38,871 nucleotides of DNA from contig CAZXDP010000020.1 in the NCBI GenBank assembly GCA_964639255.1, positions 1 through 38,871 of the forward strand, read 5' to 3'. Numbering within the stretch: the first letter of the stretch is position 1; each line of letters opens with the position of its first letter. The stretch is from NZQO01 sp964639255 (GTDB lineage Bacteria > Bacteroidota > Bacteroidia > Flavobacteriales > Flavobacteriaceae). This document shows positions 16,849 through 24,401 of the stretch, in pieces. A program made the position numbers and the translations under genes. A model generated the notes under the pieces. The model ran no database searches, was not told where the DNA came from, and worked only from the letters and a program-made list of their open reading frames with translations.

Positions 16849-19014
16849 ATGAAAATAAGATTATTACCCTGTTTATTGTTACTGGTTACGGCGCCGTTAG
16901 TATGGGCCCAAAACAGTGAAGGACCCAAAGTGATCGCCCAGGGCGAATTTCTAGGAAAGACAATCCCTTTACGCGATATGCCAACGGTTACTCCGCTTCG
17001 GGACAGCGAAGTAGAAAATTTGCGAATCGTACCCAATAGCTTAAAACCAAATCCCAAGGTCAATGAGAATGCCCTTCCGCTAGATGGCGACCCGCTTCGG
17101 CAAGAAGTTATCGAATACGGAGATGGAAGGAACCTTGAGCAAAATTTTATAGGGGCTTCCATTAATGAGGGTCAGGCCATTCCACCAGATCCCACGGGAG
17201 CTGTAGGTCCCAACCATTATGTCCACGCTGTAAACGTGGTGGTAAAAATCTTTGATAAAGTAGGTAATTTATTGGCTGGACCCACTTCCCTTGGACAATT
17301 TCTGGGCTCCGGAAACAATAACGGGGATCCCATTGTATTGTACGACCAACTGGCAGATCGTTTCTTCGTGAGTCAGTTTCGCGTATCAGATGATGCTCTT
17401 ATCGTAGGGGTTTCTGAAACGCCCGATCCTACGGGATCGTATTTTGTATATTCCTTTCCGTTAGACGATTTTCCAGACTATCCCCACTATTCAGTTTGGC
17501 ACGATGGGTATTACCTCACCGCCAACAAGTTTACTGGCAACACGACCTATGTGTTGGAGCGTGATGCCATTTTGAGCGGAGATCCAAGCCCACAGATAAT
17601 TGGTTTTAACCTGCCTGGGGTGATTCGCAATCCGAATACGGTCTTCAGCCCAGAACCCGCCAATTTGGTAGGAACCGATTTTGATCCAAACGCCCCGGGC
17701 TATATTGTCTATTTGCAAGATGATGGTTGGAATGGCGTGACCTTCGACCATCTTAAGGTTTGGGAAATCGATGTCGATTACAACAACCCTAGTAATTCAA
17801 CCATTTCTAGCCCCTTATTGATAGCCACGACGCCCTTTGAAGCTACCTTTCGGCCGTTTGGTACTGGTGACCTTAACCAACCGGGCACCTCGCAACGTAT
17901 TGATATTATTCAAGGGGTGATCTCATACGCCGCGAACTATCGCAGGTTCACCAACCACAATTCTTGGGTGATAACCTTTAATGTCGATGTTGACGGGCAG
18001 AACACCTCAGGAATTCGGTGGATTGAACTCCGAAACGATGCTACCAACGATTGGTCGATTTTTCAAGAAGGAACGTATGCACCCGCCGATGGTGAAAGCA
18101 GATTTATGGGAAGTGCCGCTATGGATGAAGAAGGTAATATTGGGGTGGCCTTCAACCTAGGGAGTGCTAATACGCGTGTAGGCATTCGCTACACGGGGCG
18201 CTACGCTGGTGATCCTTTGGGCGTAATGACGTTTCCTGAAACTACAATAATCGATGGAAATGGGGTACAGACTAATACCAATCGGTTTGGAGATTATTCG
18301 CACCTTACAATGGATCCAGACGGACTTACCTTTTGGAATACAAGTGAATATTTTGCTTTTAACAACTCTTGGCGTTCTAGAATTTCAAGTTTTAAATTGG
18401 AGAGCCTTTTAACCGCCGATGTAGGTGTGGTAAATTTTATCTCACCCACCGATGGCGACCTGTCCGATTCAGAAACTGTAGAAGTGACTGTTTTTAACTT
18501 CGGAAACAATCCACAATCCAATTTTGATATTGAACTATACGTAGACGGAAGTCTCGTCGCCACCGAAACCTTTACTGGTACCTTGGCACCGCAATCGGGC
18601 GGTACCTATACGTTCAACCAAACTGTAGATTTATCCAATCCCCAGCAAACCTACGAACTGGAGGCTAGGACCGCTTTAAATGGCGACCAAGCACCCGAAA
18701 ACGATAATTTCGTGACCACGGTGAACAATACCACGCTTTCTACAGGAGATTTGGAATTTAGTCAAGGCGATTTTCTTGTCTATCCATTATCCTCTAAAAC
18801 GTACGCGATTAGCTTTGTTCCTAAAAGCGATTACGGCGACTTGGAGTATCAAATCTATAACACCATTGGCCAAAAACTATATTCTGGTACCCTCGAGAAT
18901 ATTGGTTCTGAATATACAGCCGAAGTAAATATGGCTAGTGCCAACACGGGAGTCTATTTTGTAAAAGTTACCAACGGGTCCAATGCTGCTACCAAGAGGA
19001 TAATTATAGAATAG
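16849..19014 (+). CDS. T9SS-exported paralogue, shorter, with one CARDB-like domain
   Basis: I start at MKIRLLPCLLLLV because it gives a clean signal peptide; an upstream in-frame ATG at 16807 would add 14 residues and overlap the promoter. The 721-residue product matches the upstream gene closely through the unknown N-terminal region (PPDPTGAVGPNHYV, FPDYPHYSVWHDGYYLTANK) and one CARDB-like repeat starting near residue 521. It then goes directly to a C-terminal sorting domain ending KRIIIE. The second CARDB repeat and GEVED domain are absent. This looks like a tandem duplication followed by remodelling of the C-terminal modules. It has its own promoter-like element and terminator, so separate expression is likely. 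Confidence 0.85.
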   Translation: MKIRLLPCLLLLVTAPLVWAQNSEGPKVIAQGEFLGKTIPLRDMPTVTPLRDSEVENLRIVPNSLKPNPKVNENALPLDGDPLRQEVIEYGDGRNLEQNFIGASINEGQAIPPDPTGAVGPNHYVHAVNVVVKIFDKVGNLLAGPTSLGQFLGSGNNNGDPIVLYDQLADRFFVSQFRVSDDALIVGVSETPDPTGSYFVYSFPLDDFPDYPHYSVWHDGYYLTANKFTGNTTYVLERDAILSGDPSPQIIGFNLPGVIRNPNTVFSPEPANLVGTDFDPNAPGYIVYLQDDGWNGVTFDHLKVWEIDVDYNNPSNSTISSPLLIATTPFEATFRPFGTGDLNQPGTSQRIDIIQGVISYAANYRRFTNHNSWVITFNVDVDGQNTSGIRWIELRNDATNDWSIFQEGTYAPADGESRFMGSAAMDEEGNIGVAFNLGSANTRVGIRYTGRYAGDPLGVMTFPETTIIDGNGVQTNTNRFGDYSHLTMDPDGLTFWNTSEYFAFNNSWRSRISSFKLESLLTADVGVVNFISPTDGDLSDSETVEVTVFNFGNNPQSNFDIELYVDGSLVATETFTGTLAPQSGGTYTFNQTVDLSNPQQTYELEARTALNGDQAPENDNFVTTVNNTTLSTGDLEFSQGDFLVYPLSSKTYAISFVPKSDYGDLEYQIYNTIGQKLYSGTLENIGSEYTAEVNMASANTGVYFVKVTNGSNAATKRIIIE

Positions 19015-19040
19015 AGTTATGTGCTCTTAAGAATATAAAG

Positions 19041-19067
19041 CGTCCCCTCTTCGGGGATGTTTTTTTT
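19041..19067. terminator. Intrinsic terminator, T run overlaps convergent stop codon
   Basis: CGTCCCC pairs with GGGGATG (one G-U) around a 5-nt loop and is followed by eight T residues. The T run overlaps the last codon of the convergent endonuclease gene. Confidence 0.8.
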
Positions 19068-20112
19068 ATTGGACAATTAGGCGCTTTACGCTTCTGCTCC
19101 CATTGAGATTAACCTCCAGTACATACACACCTGCTGGTATTGATGTTACATCTATTGAAGGTGTATCGTTATTTACAACCCCGTACAATAGCTTCCTTCC
19201 GCTAAGGTCGTAGAGCCTATATCGAGCGGTATTGCTTGTTGAAGTGGTTAGAATCCAAACGGGCCCAGTGGCTGGATTGGGATACAAACCTACTACGGTT
19301 TGATTGTAGGTGGCGACCGAGAGAAACCCCCAACGGTCTTCGGCCTCGGGACCGCCCCAGATAAGGGTTGCTAGATACGGGTTGTCGATAAACGGATTTC
19401 GATTGCCGTATACTGTTTCAAGATACGGGTTGCGCTGGTCTTCCAATTCACTAACGGGATCCTCGACATTCCATTCCAAAAAGAGCTGGAGCATTGCCGT
19501 GCCATCCTGGGTAGGTCCGTTACCCACCAAGGATGGTAAACAGCGATTGCCATAGCGCGTATACATATACATCATCATGCGCGCCACATCGCCCTTCCAT
19601 TCATCACCTGGATACCATGAATCGTTTCCAATGTTGCCTGCGTTACCCGTTCCATCTCCAAACTTCTTGTTACCACGGTTACCATTGGCCTGCACATCGG
19701 TAGGGCGTAAGTTATGGGGGTCGGCACCTATACCGGTGGTTGTACTGCCCACGTCGCCCATAGCGGGATTCGCTAACGACCTAGGGAAGGTGTGCTCGCG
19801 GTTGTACTCACAACTATTTCCGCCAAAATCATCCTTATCCCTACTTCGGTCTGTAATGCAATTCCCATCAGTGTCATTATAACCATAAAGCAAAAGTACA
19901 TCATTCGTATTCTGCGGGTTCTCGTCGGTTACCAAAAATGCATCCTTTACGTCATCGTAGGTAAAAGTACTACTGGCATTGTCGATTTTGTTCTGCAGCT
20001 CCAGATATAGGGCTTGCCCCGTGGTATTGAGATTTACGTCATTATAATAAGGTTGCTGTCCTAGGCAGATAGAAATTGTTAGCAACCAAAGAGATAGTAA
20101 ACGAATTAACAT
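19066..20112 (-). CDS. Secreted endonuclease I family nuclease with T9SS sorting domain
   Basis: The 348-residue product from MLIRLLSLWLL has a signal peptide ending near CLGQQ. Its nuclease domain has the endonuclease I hallmarks: NREHTFPRSL near 105 with the active-site histidine, DPHNLRPTD near 130, and GNRGNKKFG. A C-terminal T9SS domain starts GLYPNP and ends KRLIVQ. An ATG 12 codons upstream would lie inside the methyltransferase gene and gives a worse signal peptide, so it was rejected. The start is one base beyond the rsmB-like stop. It probably degrades extracellular DNA for nutrient or phosphate gain. Confidence 0.88.
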   Translation of the reverse strand: MLIRLLSLWLLTISICLGQQPYYNDVNLNTTGQALYLELQNKIDNASSTFTYDDVKDAFLVTDENPQNTNDVLLLYGYNDTDGNCITDRSRDKDDFGGNSCEYNREHTFPRSLANPAMGDVGSTTTGIGADPHNLRPTDVQANGNRGNKKFGDGTGNAGNIGNDSWYPGDEWKGDVARMMMYMYTRYGNRCLPSLVGNGPTQDGTAMLQLFLEWNVEDPVSELEDQRNPYLETVYGNRNPFIDNPYLATLIWGGPEAEDRWGFLSVATYNQTVVGLYPNPATGPVWILTTSTSNTARYRLYDLSGRKLLYGVVNNDTPSIDVTSIPAGVYVLEVNLNGSRSVKRLIVQ

Positions 20113-20113
20113 G

Positions 20114-21322
20114 TTATTTCTTTTGAAGTAAAGCCATATAGAAACCATCGAAACCGGACTTGCTGGCCAAGATTTTAATTTCCTTCGAAAGTGTAAATAG
20201 TTTACCTTCTTCCGAAGCCAAGAAAGAGGCTACCTGCTTTTCATTTTCCGAAGGGAGTATAGAACAAGTTGCATAGACTAGCTGCCCGCCCTCTTTTACC
20301 ATTTTCGAATAGGCCTGTAATAGGTCTTGTTGTGTATTTTTTATTTCTTCCAAAAACTCAGGCTTAAGCTTCCATTTCGTATCTGGATTGCGCTTTAATA
20401 CACCAAGTCCGGTACAGGGAGCGTCTATCAATACTTTATCGGCTTGACCGTGAAGTTTCTTAATGACCTTTGTTGTATCAATGAGCCTGGTTTCAATATT
20501 GTGCGCTCCGTTACGGCGAGCCCTGCGCTTTAACTCCTTGAGCTTATTGCCATAAATATCCAGCGCTATAATTTGACCTTTGTTTTCCATGAGTGCGGCC
20601 ATGTGGAGGCTTTTTCCACCAGCACCGGCACAGGCGTCGACCACGCGCATTCCTGGTTTGGGATCGAGCAATGGAGCTACGCGTTGTGAGCTCGCATCTT
20701 GCACCTCGAACCAACCGTTTTTAAAAGCGTCGGTGGTAAAGACATTGGTGCGTTCTTTCAATTTCAGGGCGTGAGGGAGTCCGGAAATAGTCTCTGTTTC
20801 TATATCGGCATCAAACAGCGCATTTTGAACTTGTTTTACAGTTGCCTGAAGCGGATTCACCCGTAGTACCACATCGGCTAATTGGTTGAGGGCACGTATC
20901 TCCGCATCCCAAGTATCGCCCAATTCTGCCTGTCCAAGATTGTCCAACCAATCGGGAATCGATTCGCGGTATTTTCGAATTTTCGAAAGCTCGTCGAAAC
21001 GTCCCTTTATGCGCCTGGTGGGCGTTGCCTCAAATTGCGGCCAGTCGGGTATTTTTATGCCATTAAGGGTGGCCCAAACGGTAAACATCCTAAAGAGGTT
21101 GGAACGGTCAAAAGGCTCCTTCACCTCGGCAATTTCGGCATAGAGACGCTTCCACCGTACGATGTCGTACGTGGTTTCCGCAATAAAGCTGCGATCGCGA
21201 GAGCCCCAGCGTTTATCGCGTTTTAGCGTGTTTTTCAATACCTTGTCCGCCTGTTTGTTTTCATTGAAAATTTGGTGTAGCGAATCAATAGTGGCAAACA
21301 CTAGATTTCGGTGTAATCTCAT
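20114..21322 (-). CDS. rsmB: RsmB/NOP family 16S rRNA m5C methyltransferase
   Basis: This 402-residue SAM-dependent RNA cytosine-5 methyltransferase shows the SAM motif VDACAGAGGKSLHMA near 226 and DAPCTGLGVLKRNPDTKW near 302, with the releasing cysteine. The catalytic cysteine is in ATCSILPSENE near 353. The N-terminal part is helical but is not a clear NusB-like domain of standard length, so the exact target (C967, C1407 or another) is uncertain. The symbol is a family-level guess. The gene is transcribed with the endonuclease downstream at one-base spacing, although the products act in different compartments. Confidence 0.85.
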   Translation of the reverse strand: MRLHRNLVFATIDSLHQIFNENKQADKVLKNTLKRDKRWGSRDRSFIAETTYDIVRWKRLYAEIAEVKEPFDRSNLFRMFTVWATLNGIKIPDWPQFEATPTRRIKGRFDELSKIRKYRESIPDWLDNLGQAELGDTWDAEIRALNQLADVVLRVNPLQATVKQVQNALFDADIETETISGLPHALKLKERTNVFTTDAFKNGWFEVQDASSQRVAPLLDPKPGMRVVDACAGAGGKSLHMAALMENKGQIIALDIYGNKLKELKRRARRNGAHNIETRLIDTTKVIKKLHGQADKVLIDAPCTGLGVLKRNPDTKWKLKPEFLEEIKNTQQDLLQAYSKMVKEGGQLVYATCSILPSENEKQVASFLASEEGKLFTLSKEIKILASKSGFDGFYMALLQKK

Positions 21323-21339
21323 GGGTTTTAATTGGACTG

Positions 21340-21376
21340 CAAAGGTATCACAATCGACTTGTTTTGTTTACTTTTG
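21340..21376. promoter_or_regulatory. Divergent -7 elements for rsmB-like gene and Asp-box lipoprotein
   Basis: The minus strand has TACCTTTG at 21340-21347, 17 bases from the methyltransferase start. The plus strand has TACTTTTG at 21369-21376, 14 bases before the lipoprotein ATG. Both match TAnnTTTG exactly. Neither has a clear -33 box. Confidence 0.55.
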
Positions 21377-21390
21377 GCGAAAAATTTTCC

Positions 21391-22434
21391 ATGCGCGTCC
21401 TCTTTTCCGTGGCTGTTATCTACCTTTTTGTAGGTTGTGGCAATCCCGTTGAACCCAAGTTCCATTCCGTCGAAATTGAACCAATATATACCGATAGCCT
21501 GAGCATACGGGCCATCGCTCCCTTGGACACGAATCGGGTTTGGTTTGCAGCCGATAAGGGAATGGTTGGGCTGGTCGACCACGGTACCCCGAAACTCGCG
21601 AATATTCGGTATGAAGATAAGTTATTGCATTTTAGGGCCATAGCGGCAACTTCGAAAGCTGTTTTTGTGCTTAGCGTAGGCAATCCTGGCGTTTTGTATA
21701 AAATTGGGTATGAAAACTATGAGGCAACTTCTATTGAGGAGGTATATAGCGAAACGGGCGATGGGGTATTTTACGATGCCATGGCCTTTTGGAACGATAT
21801 GGAGGGCATTGCAATGGGCGACCCCGTGGGCGGGTGCCTATCCATACTTATCACCAGAAACGGTGGCGCCACCTGGCAGAAACTACCTTGCGAGGTACTG
21901 CCACCGGTAATGGAAGGTGAAGCAGCCTTCGCCGCAAGCAACTCAAATATCGCTCTAAAAGGCACACACGCTTGGATTGCCACGGGCGGGGCACGCGCAA
22001 GGGTTTTCCATACGCCCGATCGTGGGGAAACTTGGGAGGTGTACGATACACCTATCATTCAAGGGAAAGCAATGACAGGCATCTATAGCATTGATTTTTA
22101 TGATGAATCGAAAGGAATCATCTTTGGAGGGAATTGGGACGACAAAGCGTATAACGAGGGAAATAAGGCGATAACACGCGACGGTGGTAAAACTTGGACT
22201 TTGGTAAGCAACGGAAAGGGACCCGGGTACCGATCGTCTGTATCATTTGTTCCGAACAGTGGAGGGGAGGCTTTGGTAGCCGTAGGCTCCCCGGGAATTT
22301 CTTACAGCGCCGATTTCGGGAAACATTGGACGGAACTTTCTGAAGAAGGATTTTTCGCTATTGAGTTTGTAAACGATTCCACGGCTTTCGCCTCTGGGCA
22401 CCACAAAATAGCCAAGCTATCTTTTAAAAAATAG
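21391..22434 (+). CDS. YCF48/Asp-box repeat lipoprotein
   Basis: I start at MRVLFSVAVIYLFVGCGN, which gives a lipobox FVGC with acylated C16. The ATG 27 bases upstream overlaps the promoter. The 347-residue protein contains several Asp-box-like beta-propeller turns: NGGATWQK, DRGETWEV, DGGKTWTL and FGKHWTEL. These occur in sialidases and in the photosystem assembly factor YCF48. No sialidase catalytic set is evident. A cell-envelope beta-propeller scaffold is the most that can be said. It is monocistronic, with a strong terminator downstream. Confidence 0.82.
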   Translation: MRVLFSVAVIYLFVGCGNPVEPKFHSVEIEPIYTDSLSIRAIAPLDTNRVWFAADKGMVGLVDHGTPKLANIRYEDKLLHFRAIAATSKAVFVLSVGNPGVLYKIGYENYEATSIEEVYSETGDGVFYDAMAFWNDMEGIAMGDPVGGCLSILITRNGGATWQKLPCEVLPPVMEGEAAFAASNSNIALKGTHAWIATGGARARVFHTPDRGETWEVYDTPIIQGKAMTGIYSIDFYDESKGIIFGGNWDDKAYNEGNKAITRDGGKTWTLVSNGKGPGYRSSVSFVPNSGGEALVAVGSPGISYSADFGKHWTELSEEGFFAIEFVNDSTAFASGHHKIAKLSFKK

Positions 22435-22468
22435 ATCGGGACGGCGCAACTGCCGTCCCGGTCTATTT
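22429..22468. terminator. Bidirectional intrinsic terminator
   Basis: A 17-bp stem (one G-U) with a 6-nt loop GCAACT and A/T tracts at both ends lies between the Asp-box lipoprotein gene and the convergent sigma-factor operon. The 5' arm begins inside the lipoprotein stop codon. Confidence 0.9.
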
Positions 22469-22493
22469 CAAAAACAAATAATCACAACCAATA

Positions 22494-22922
22494 TTACTCT
22501 TTACCTTTTTTATAGCCTTCCAACAACCGCCTTTTGAATTTTTCTTCCGAAATTTTAAGCATTACGATTTTTTGGGGCGTCATGATTTTTTTGAGATCGG
22601 CCATCAATTTTTTTTCCAACTCCCATTCCCGAAGTTCATAATTTAAGAATCGATCTACGAGACGGCTGGCCTCGGCATCGCTCAAGGTTGTCAAATTCGA
22701 GTCGTCTCGTTCTGAAATTTCTGAGCGCTCTGCTTTGCGAAGCTCGTGCATTTGTTCCGCATAGCTATTGTATACGGGCCAAAACTGCGCAGCTTCTTCA
22801 GGCGATAAGGATAAGGCTTCAGTTATGAAAGCTGTTTTAAGGGCTTTTATGCGTTCATGTCGAGTTTCTTGACCTGTGGCCAAACCCGATAGAAATAATA
22901 GAAGAATGGGTAGGTATTTCAT
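22494..22922 (-). CDS. Small periplasmic helical protein of the sigma-factor operon
   Basis: This 142-residue protein has a signal peptide (MKYLPILLLFLSGLATG) and then an almost wholly charged helical body: RIKALKTAFITEALSLSPEEA and a later helix with MTPQKIVMLKISEEKF. The layout resembles periplasmic Spy/CpxP-type proteins, which sense or buffer envelope stress; no LTxxQ box is exact. It is third in the operon, two bases after the membrane protein stop. I infer a sensing or chaperone role for the sigma system. Similar flavobacterial proteins are often labelled sensor of ECF-type sigma factor, but this is an annotation habit and not proof. Confidence 0.7.
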   Translation of the reverse strand: MKYLPILLLFLSGLATGQETRHERIKALKTAFITEALSLSPEEAAQFWPVYNSYAEQMHELRKAERSEISERDDSNLTTLSDAEASRLVDRFLNYELREWELEKKLMADLKKIMTPQKIVMLKISEEKFKRRLLEGYKKGKE

Positions 22923-22924
22923 AA

Positions 22925-23419
22925 CTAATCGTTCAAAAGGGTTGTTTCATCGATATGTTCCAAAAGATAATCGGTCAAATTCTCTTGCGATAGCGCAGCG
23001 CTTTCGTCTAGCAAGTTAGACAGGGTACGGTCTGATAGTAAAGGAGCAAGATCGTAGGTGTCGTATTCAACCAAATGATCATGTAAATAGGTTTCTATGG
23101 CAAGCGGCGTAACGGTATCAGCATCGTAAGCCGACTCCCGCAGCGAAAATACAGTAACCGCGAGCGCTGCGCAGGCGGCAATGGCCGCAGCCCACGTCCA
23201 TTTTGTGCGCAGGGAAATAGGTTGTTTTGGAGGTTGCGGAACAACTATACGATCGTTGATCTCTTTTTCCAAATTCGTAAAATAACTAGGGGGAACCGCA
23301 AAGGTAGACGCATCTTTCGGGATCCCCAAAGATACATTTTCAACGGTTCGTTCTTCGAGTGAGTCGAAATAAGCGTCAGGCACTTTAAATGGTTTGGTAT
23401 GTCGTCGCTCTTTTTTCAT
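22925..23419 (-). CDS. One-TM protein, presumed anti-sigma factor
   Basis: This 164-residue protein has a cytoplasmic N-terminus, one TM segment at about 74-92 (WAAAIAACAALAVTVFSL) and an acidic C-terminal domain. The N-terminal part carries a repeated motif: FKVPDAYFDSLEERT at 11-25 and FAVPPSYFTNLEKEI at 40-54. The position directly after an ECF sigma gene, with a single TM, is the usual arrangement of anti-sigma factors. No zinc HxxxCxxC motif is present, so it is not a ZAS-type anti-sigma. The role is inferred from context. Confidence 0.65.
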   Translation of the reverse strand: MKKERRHTKPFKVPDAYFDSLEERTVENVSLGIPKDASTFAVPPSYFTNLEKEINDRIVVPQPPKQPISLRTKWTWAAAIAACAALAVTVFSLRESAYDADTVTPLAIETYLHDHLVEYDTYDLAPLLSDRTLSNLLDESAALSQENLTDYLLEHIDETTLLND

Positions 23420-23442
23420 TTGTCTCTTTGACCTTTATTTAG

Positions 23443-24003
23443 TTAAAAGGTTTCATTTTCAGATAAAAACTCCTTTATTTTTTGCGTTGCGATATGATAA
23501 TTGCTTTTGAGACCGCCCACCGAGGTGTTCAAAATTTCAGAAAGGGCATCGTAAGTATGTCCCCCAAAATATTTCATCGTGAAGACCAATCGTTGTTTTT
23601 CGGGCAACGTGGCAATCGCTTGCTGCAGTTTCAACTGAATGGCATCACCCTCGAAATATACATCGCTCTTCAATTTCTCGAAGGCTTGTTGCTGTGCCTC
23701 TTCAGAAGTAAGGTGATTACGCCTTGCTTTTTTTGCAAGGAAGGTGAGCGCTTCGTTGGTTGCGATGCGGTACATCCAAGTATACAATTTGCTGTCGCCA
23801 TTAAAGGCATCGATGTGGCGATGAACCTTTATAAAAGTGTTTTGAAGTACATCGTCTGCATCAGCATGGTCCAGCACTAGACGCCTTATGTGCCAGTACA
23901 ACCGTTCCTTGTATGTACGTACTAATTCACGAAATGCAGCCTCCCGGGTTTCTGGGGACTGGAGATTGGCAAGTAGATCGCTTTCTTGTATCACTTGGAG
24001 CAT
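23443..24003 (-). CDS. ECF-family RNA polymerase sigma factor
   Basis: This 186-residue sigma-70 family protein contains region 2 (ADADDVLQNTFIKVHRHIDAF, residues about 47-67, plus YTWMYRIATN) and region 4 (LPEKQRLVFTMKYFGGHTYDALSEIL near 133-158). It has no region 3, so it is an ECF sigma. It heads a three-gene operon with a one-TM protein and a small periplasmic protein, a typical envelope-stress set. A TATCTTTA element (24036-24043) precedes it, suggesting housekeeping-driven basal expression. Its target promoter is unknown. Confidence 0.92.
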   Translation of the reverse strand: MLQVIQESDLLANLQSPETREAAFRELVRTYKERLYWHIRRLVLDHADADDVLQNTFIKVHRHIDAFNGDSKLYTWMYRIATNEALTFLAKKARRNHLTSEEAQQQAFEKLKSDVYFEGDAIQLKLQQAIATLPEKQRLVFTMKYFGGHTYDALSEILNTSVGGLKSNYHIATQKIKEFLSENETF

Positions 24004-24035
24004 TTTTAATAGGACTTACGTATGACCCAAAGGTT

Positions 24036-24043
24036 TAAAGATA
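24036..24043 (-). promoter_or_regulatory. Promoter -7-like element of ECF sigma gene
   Basis: The minus strand reads TATCTTTA, one base from TAnnTTTG, 32 bases upstream of the sigma start codon. Confidence 0.4.
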
Positions 24044-24086
24044 GCCTATTTCGATAAGGAATTATACACGAAATACCCTTCAAAAA

Positions 24087-24120
24087 ATCGATTAAAAGAA
24101 AAAAATATCGACTAAATGCA
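24087..24120 (+). promoter_or_regulatory. Paired operator-like boxes upstream of small RNA unit A
   Basis: ATCGATTAAAAG at 24087-24098 and ATCGACTAAATGCA at 24107-24120 are direct repeats 20 nt apart. The second ends 30 nt before the -7 element at 24151. The same arrangement is found upstream of unit B (24323-24357), with box 2 ending 31 nt before its -7 element. This suggests an activator bound as a tandem dimer on one face of the helix. Confidence 0.55.
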
Positions 24121-24131
24121 AATTTTATTTT

Positions 24132-24158
24132 TTTGTAGGAAATAATTTACTACATTTA
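24132..24158 (+). promoter_or_regulatory. Promoter of small RNA unit A
   Basis: TTTG at 24132-24135 and TACATTTA at 24151-24158 resemble the -33/-7 pair, though the 15-nt spacer is short and the last -7 base differs. A weak core promoter would fit dependence on an activator at the upstream boxes. Confidence 0.45.
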
Positions 24159-24163
24159 CATCA

Positions 24164-24255
24164 TACTACTTATGTATAGTTCTCTATTATTAGCCCCAAC
24201 TGTAATAGGAACGCACTAAAAACGGGTCTTAGCGGGGGCTGACCCGTTTTTTCAC
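24164..24255 (+). ncRNA. Candidate small RNA A with C-rich loop
   Basis: This is a roughly 90-nt transcript unit predicted from promoter to terminator. Hairpin 1 pairs CTATTA (24184-24189) with TAATAG (24203-24208) and presents GCCCCAA (24193-24199) in its loop, 42 nt from the -7 start. Hairpin 2 is the terminator at 24218-24251, whose tip contains AGCGGGGGCT. A 15-codon ORF (ATG at 24172) exists but its sequence also forms hairpin 1 and its stop abuts the terminator. I favour an RNA gene because unit B shares the structure and not the peptide. The exact ends are inferred. Confidence 0.5.
24218..24251. terminator. Intrinsic terminator of small RNA A
   Basis: AAAAACGGGTC pairs with GACCCGTTTTT (11 bp). 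The 12-nt apical part contains AGC-GGGG-GCT, a mini-stem with a G-rich loop. Confidence 0.85.
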
Positions 24256-24322
24256 GATCTTAAAAATGATGGAATTTACCGAACGAAATGTAAGAAAAAC
24301 TTTAACAAGCATTGATGATAAA

Positions 24323-24357
24323 ATCGATTAAATGCACAAAAAAACAGATAAAGTGCA
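24323..24357 (+). promoter_or_regulatory. Paired operator-like boxes upstream of small RNA unit B
   Basis: ATCGATTAAATGCA at 24323-24336 and the diverged ACAGATAAAGTGCA at 24344-24357 are 21 nt apart. The first differs from box 2 of unit A by a single base over 14. Box 2 ends 31 nt before the -7 element. Confidence 0.55.
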
Positions 24358-24364
24358 ATAAAAG

Positions 24365-24396
24365 TTTGGTAGATTCAAATAAACGAATTATATTTG
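24365..24396 (+). promoter_or_regulatory. Promoter of small RNA unit B
   Basis: TTTG at 24365-24368 and an exact TATATTTG at 24389-24396 are separated by 20 nt, a textbook Bacteroidetes promoter. No long ORF follows on this strand. Confidence 0.65.
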
Positions 24397-24401
24397 ATTC
24401 A

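Noticed and set aside
24172..24219. Short ORF of 15 codons in small RNA unit A (MYSSLLLAPTVIGTH)
   Set aside because: The same bases form a hairpin, the paralogous unit B encodes an unrelated peptide, and B's frame runs through its terminator. A leader peptide is not excluded, but structure is the better explanation.
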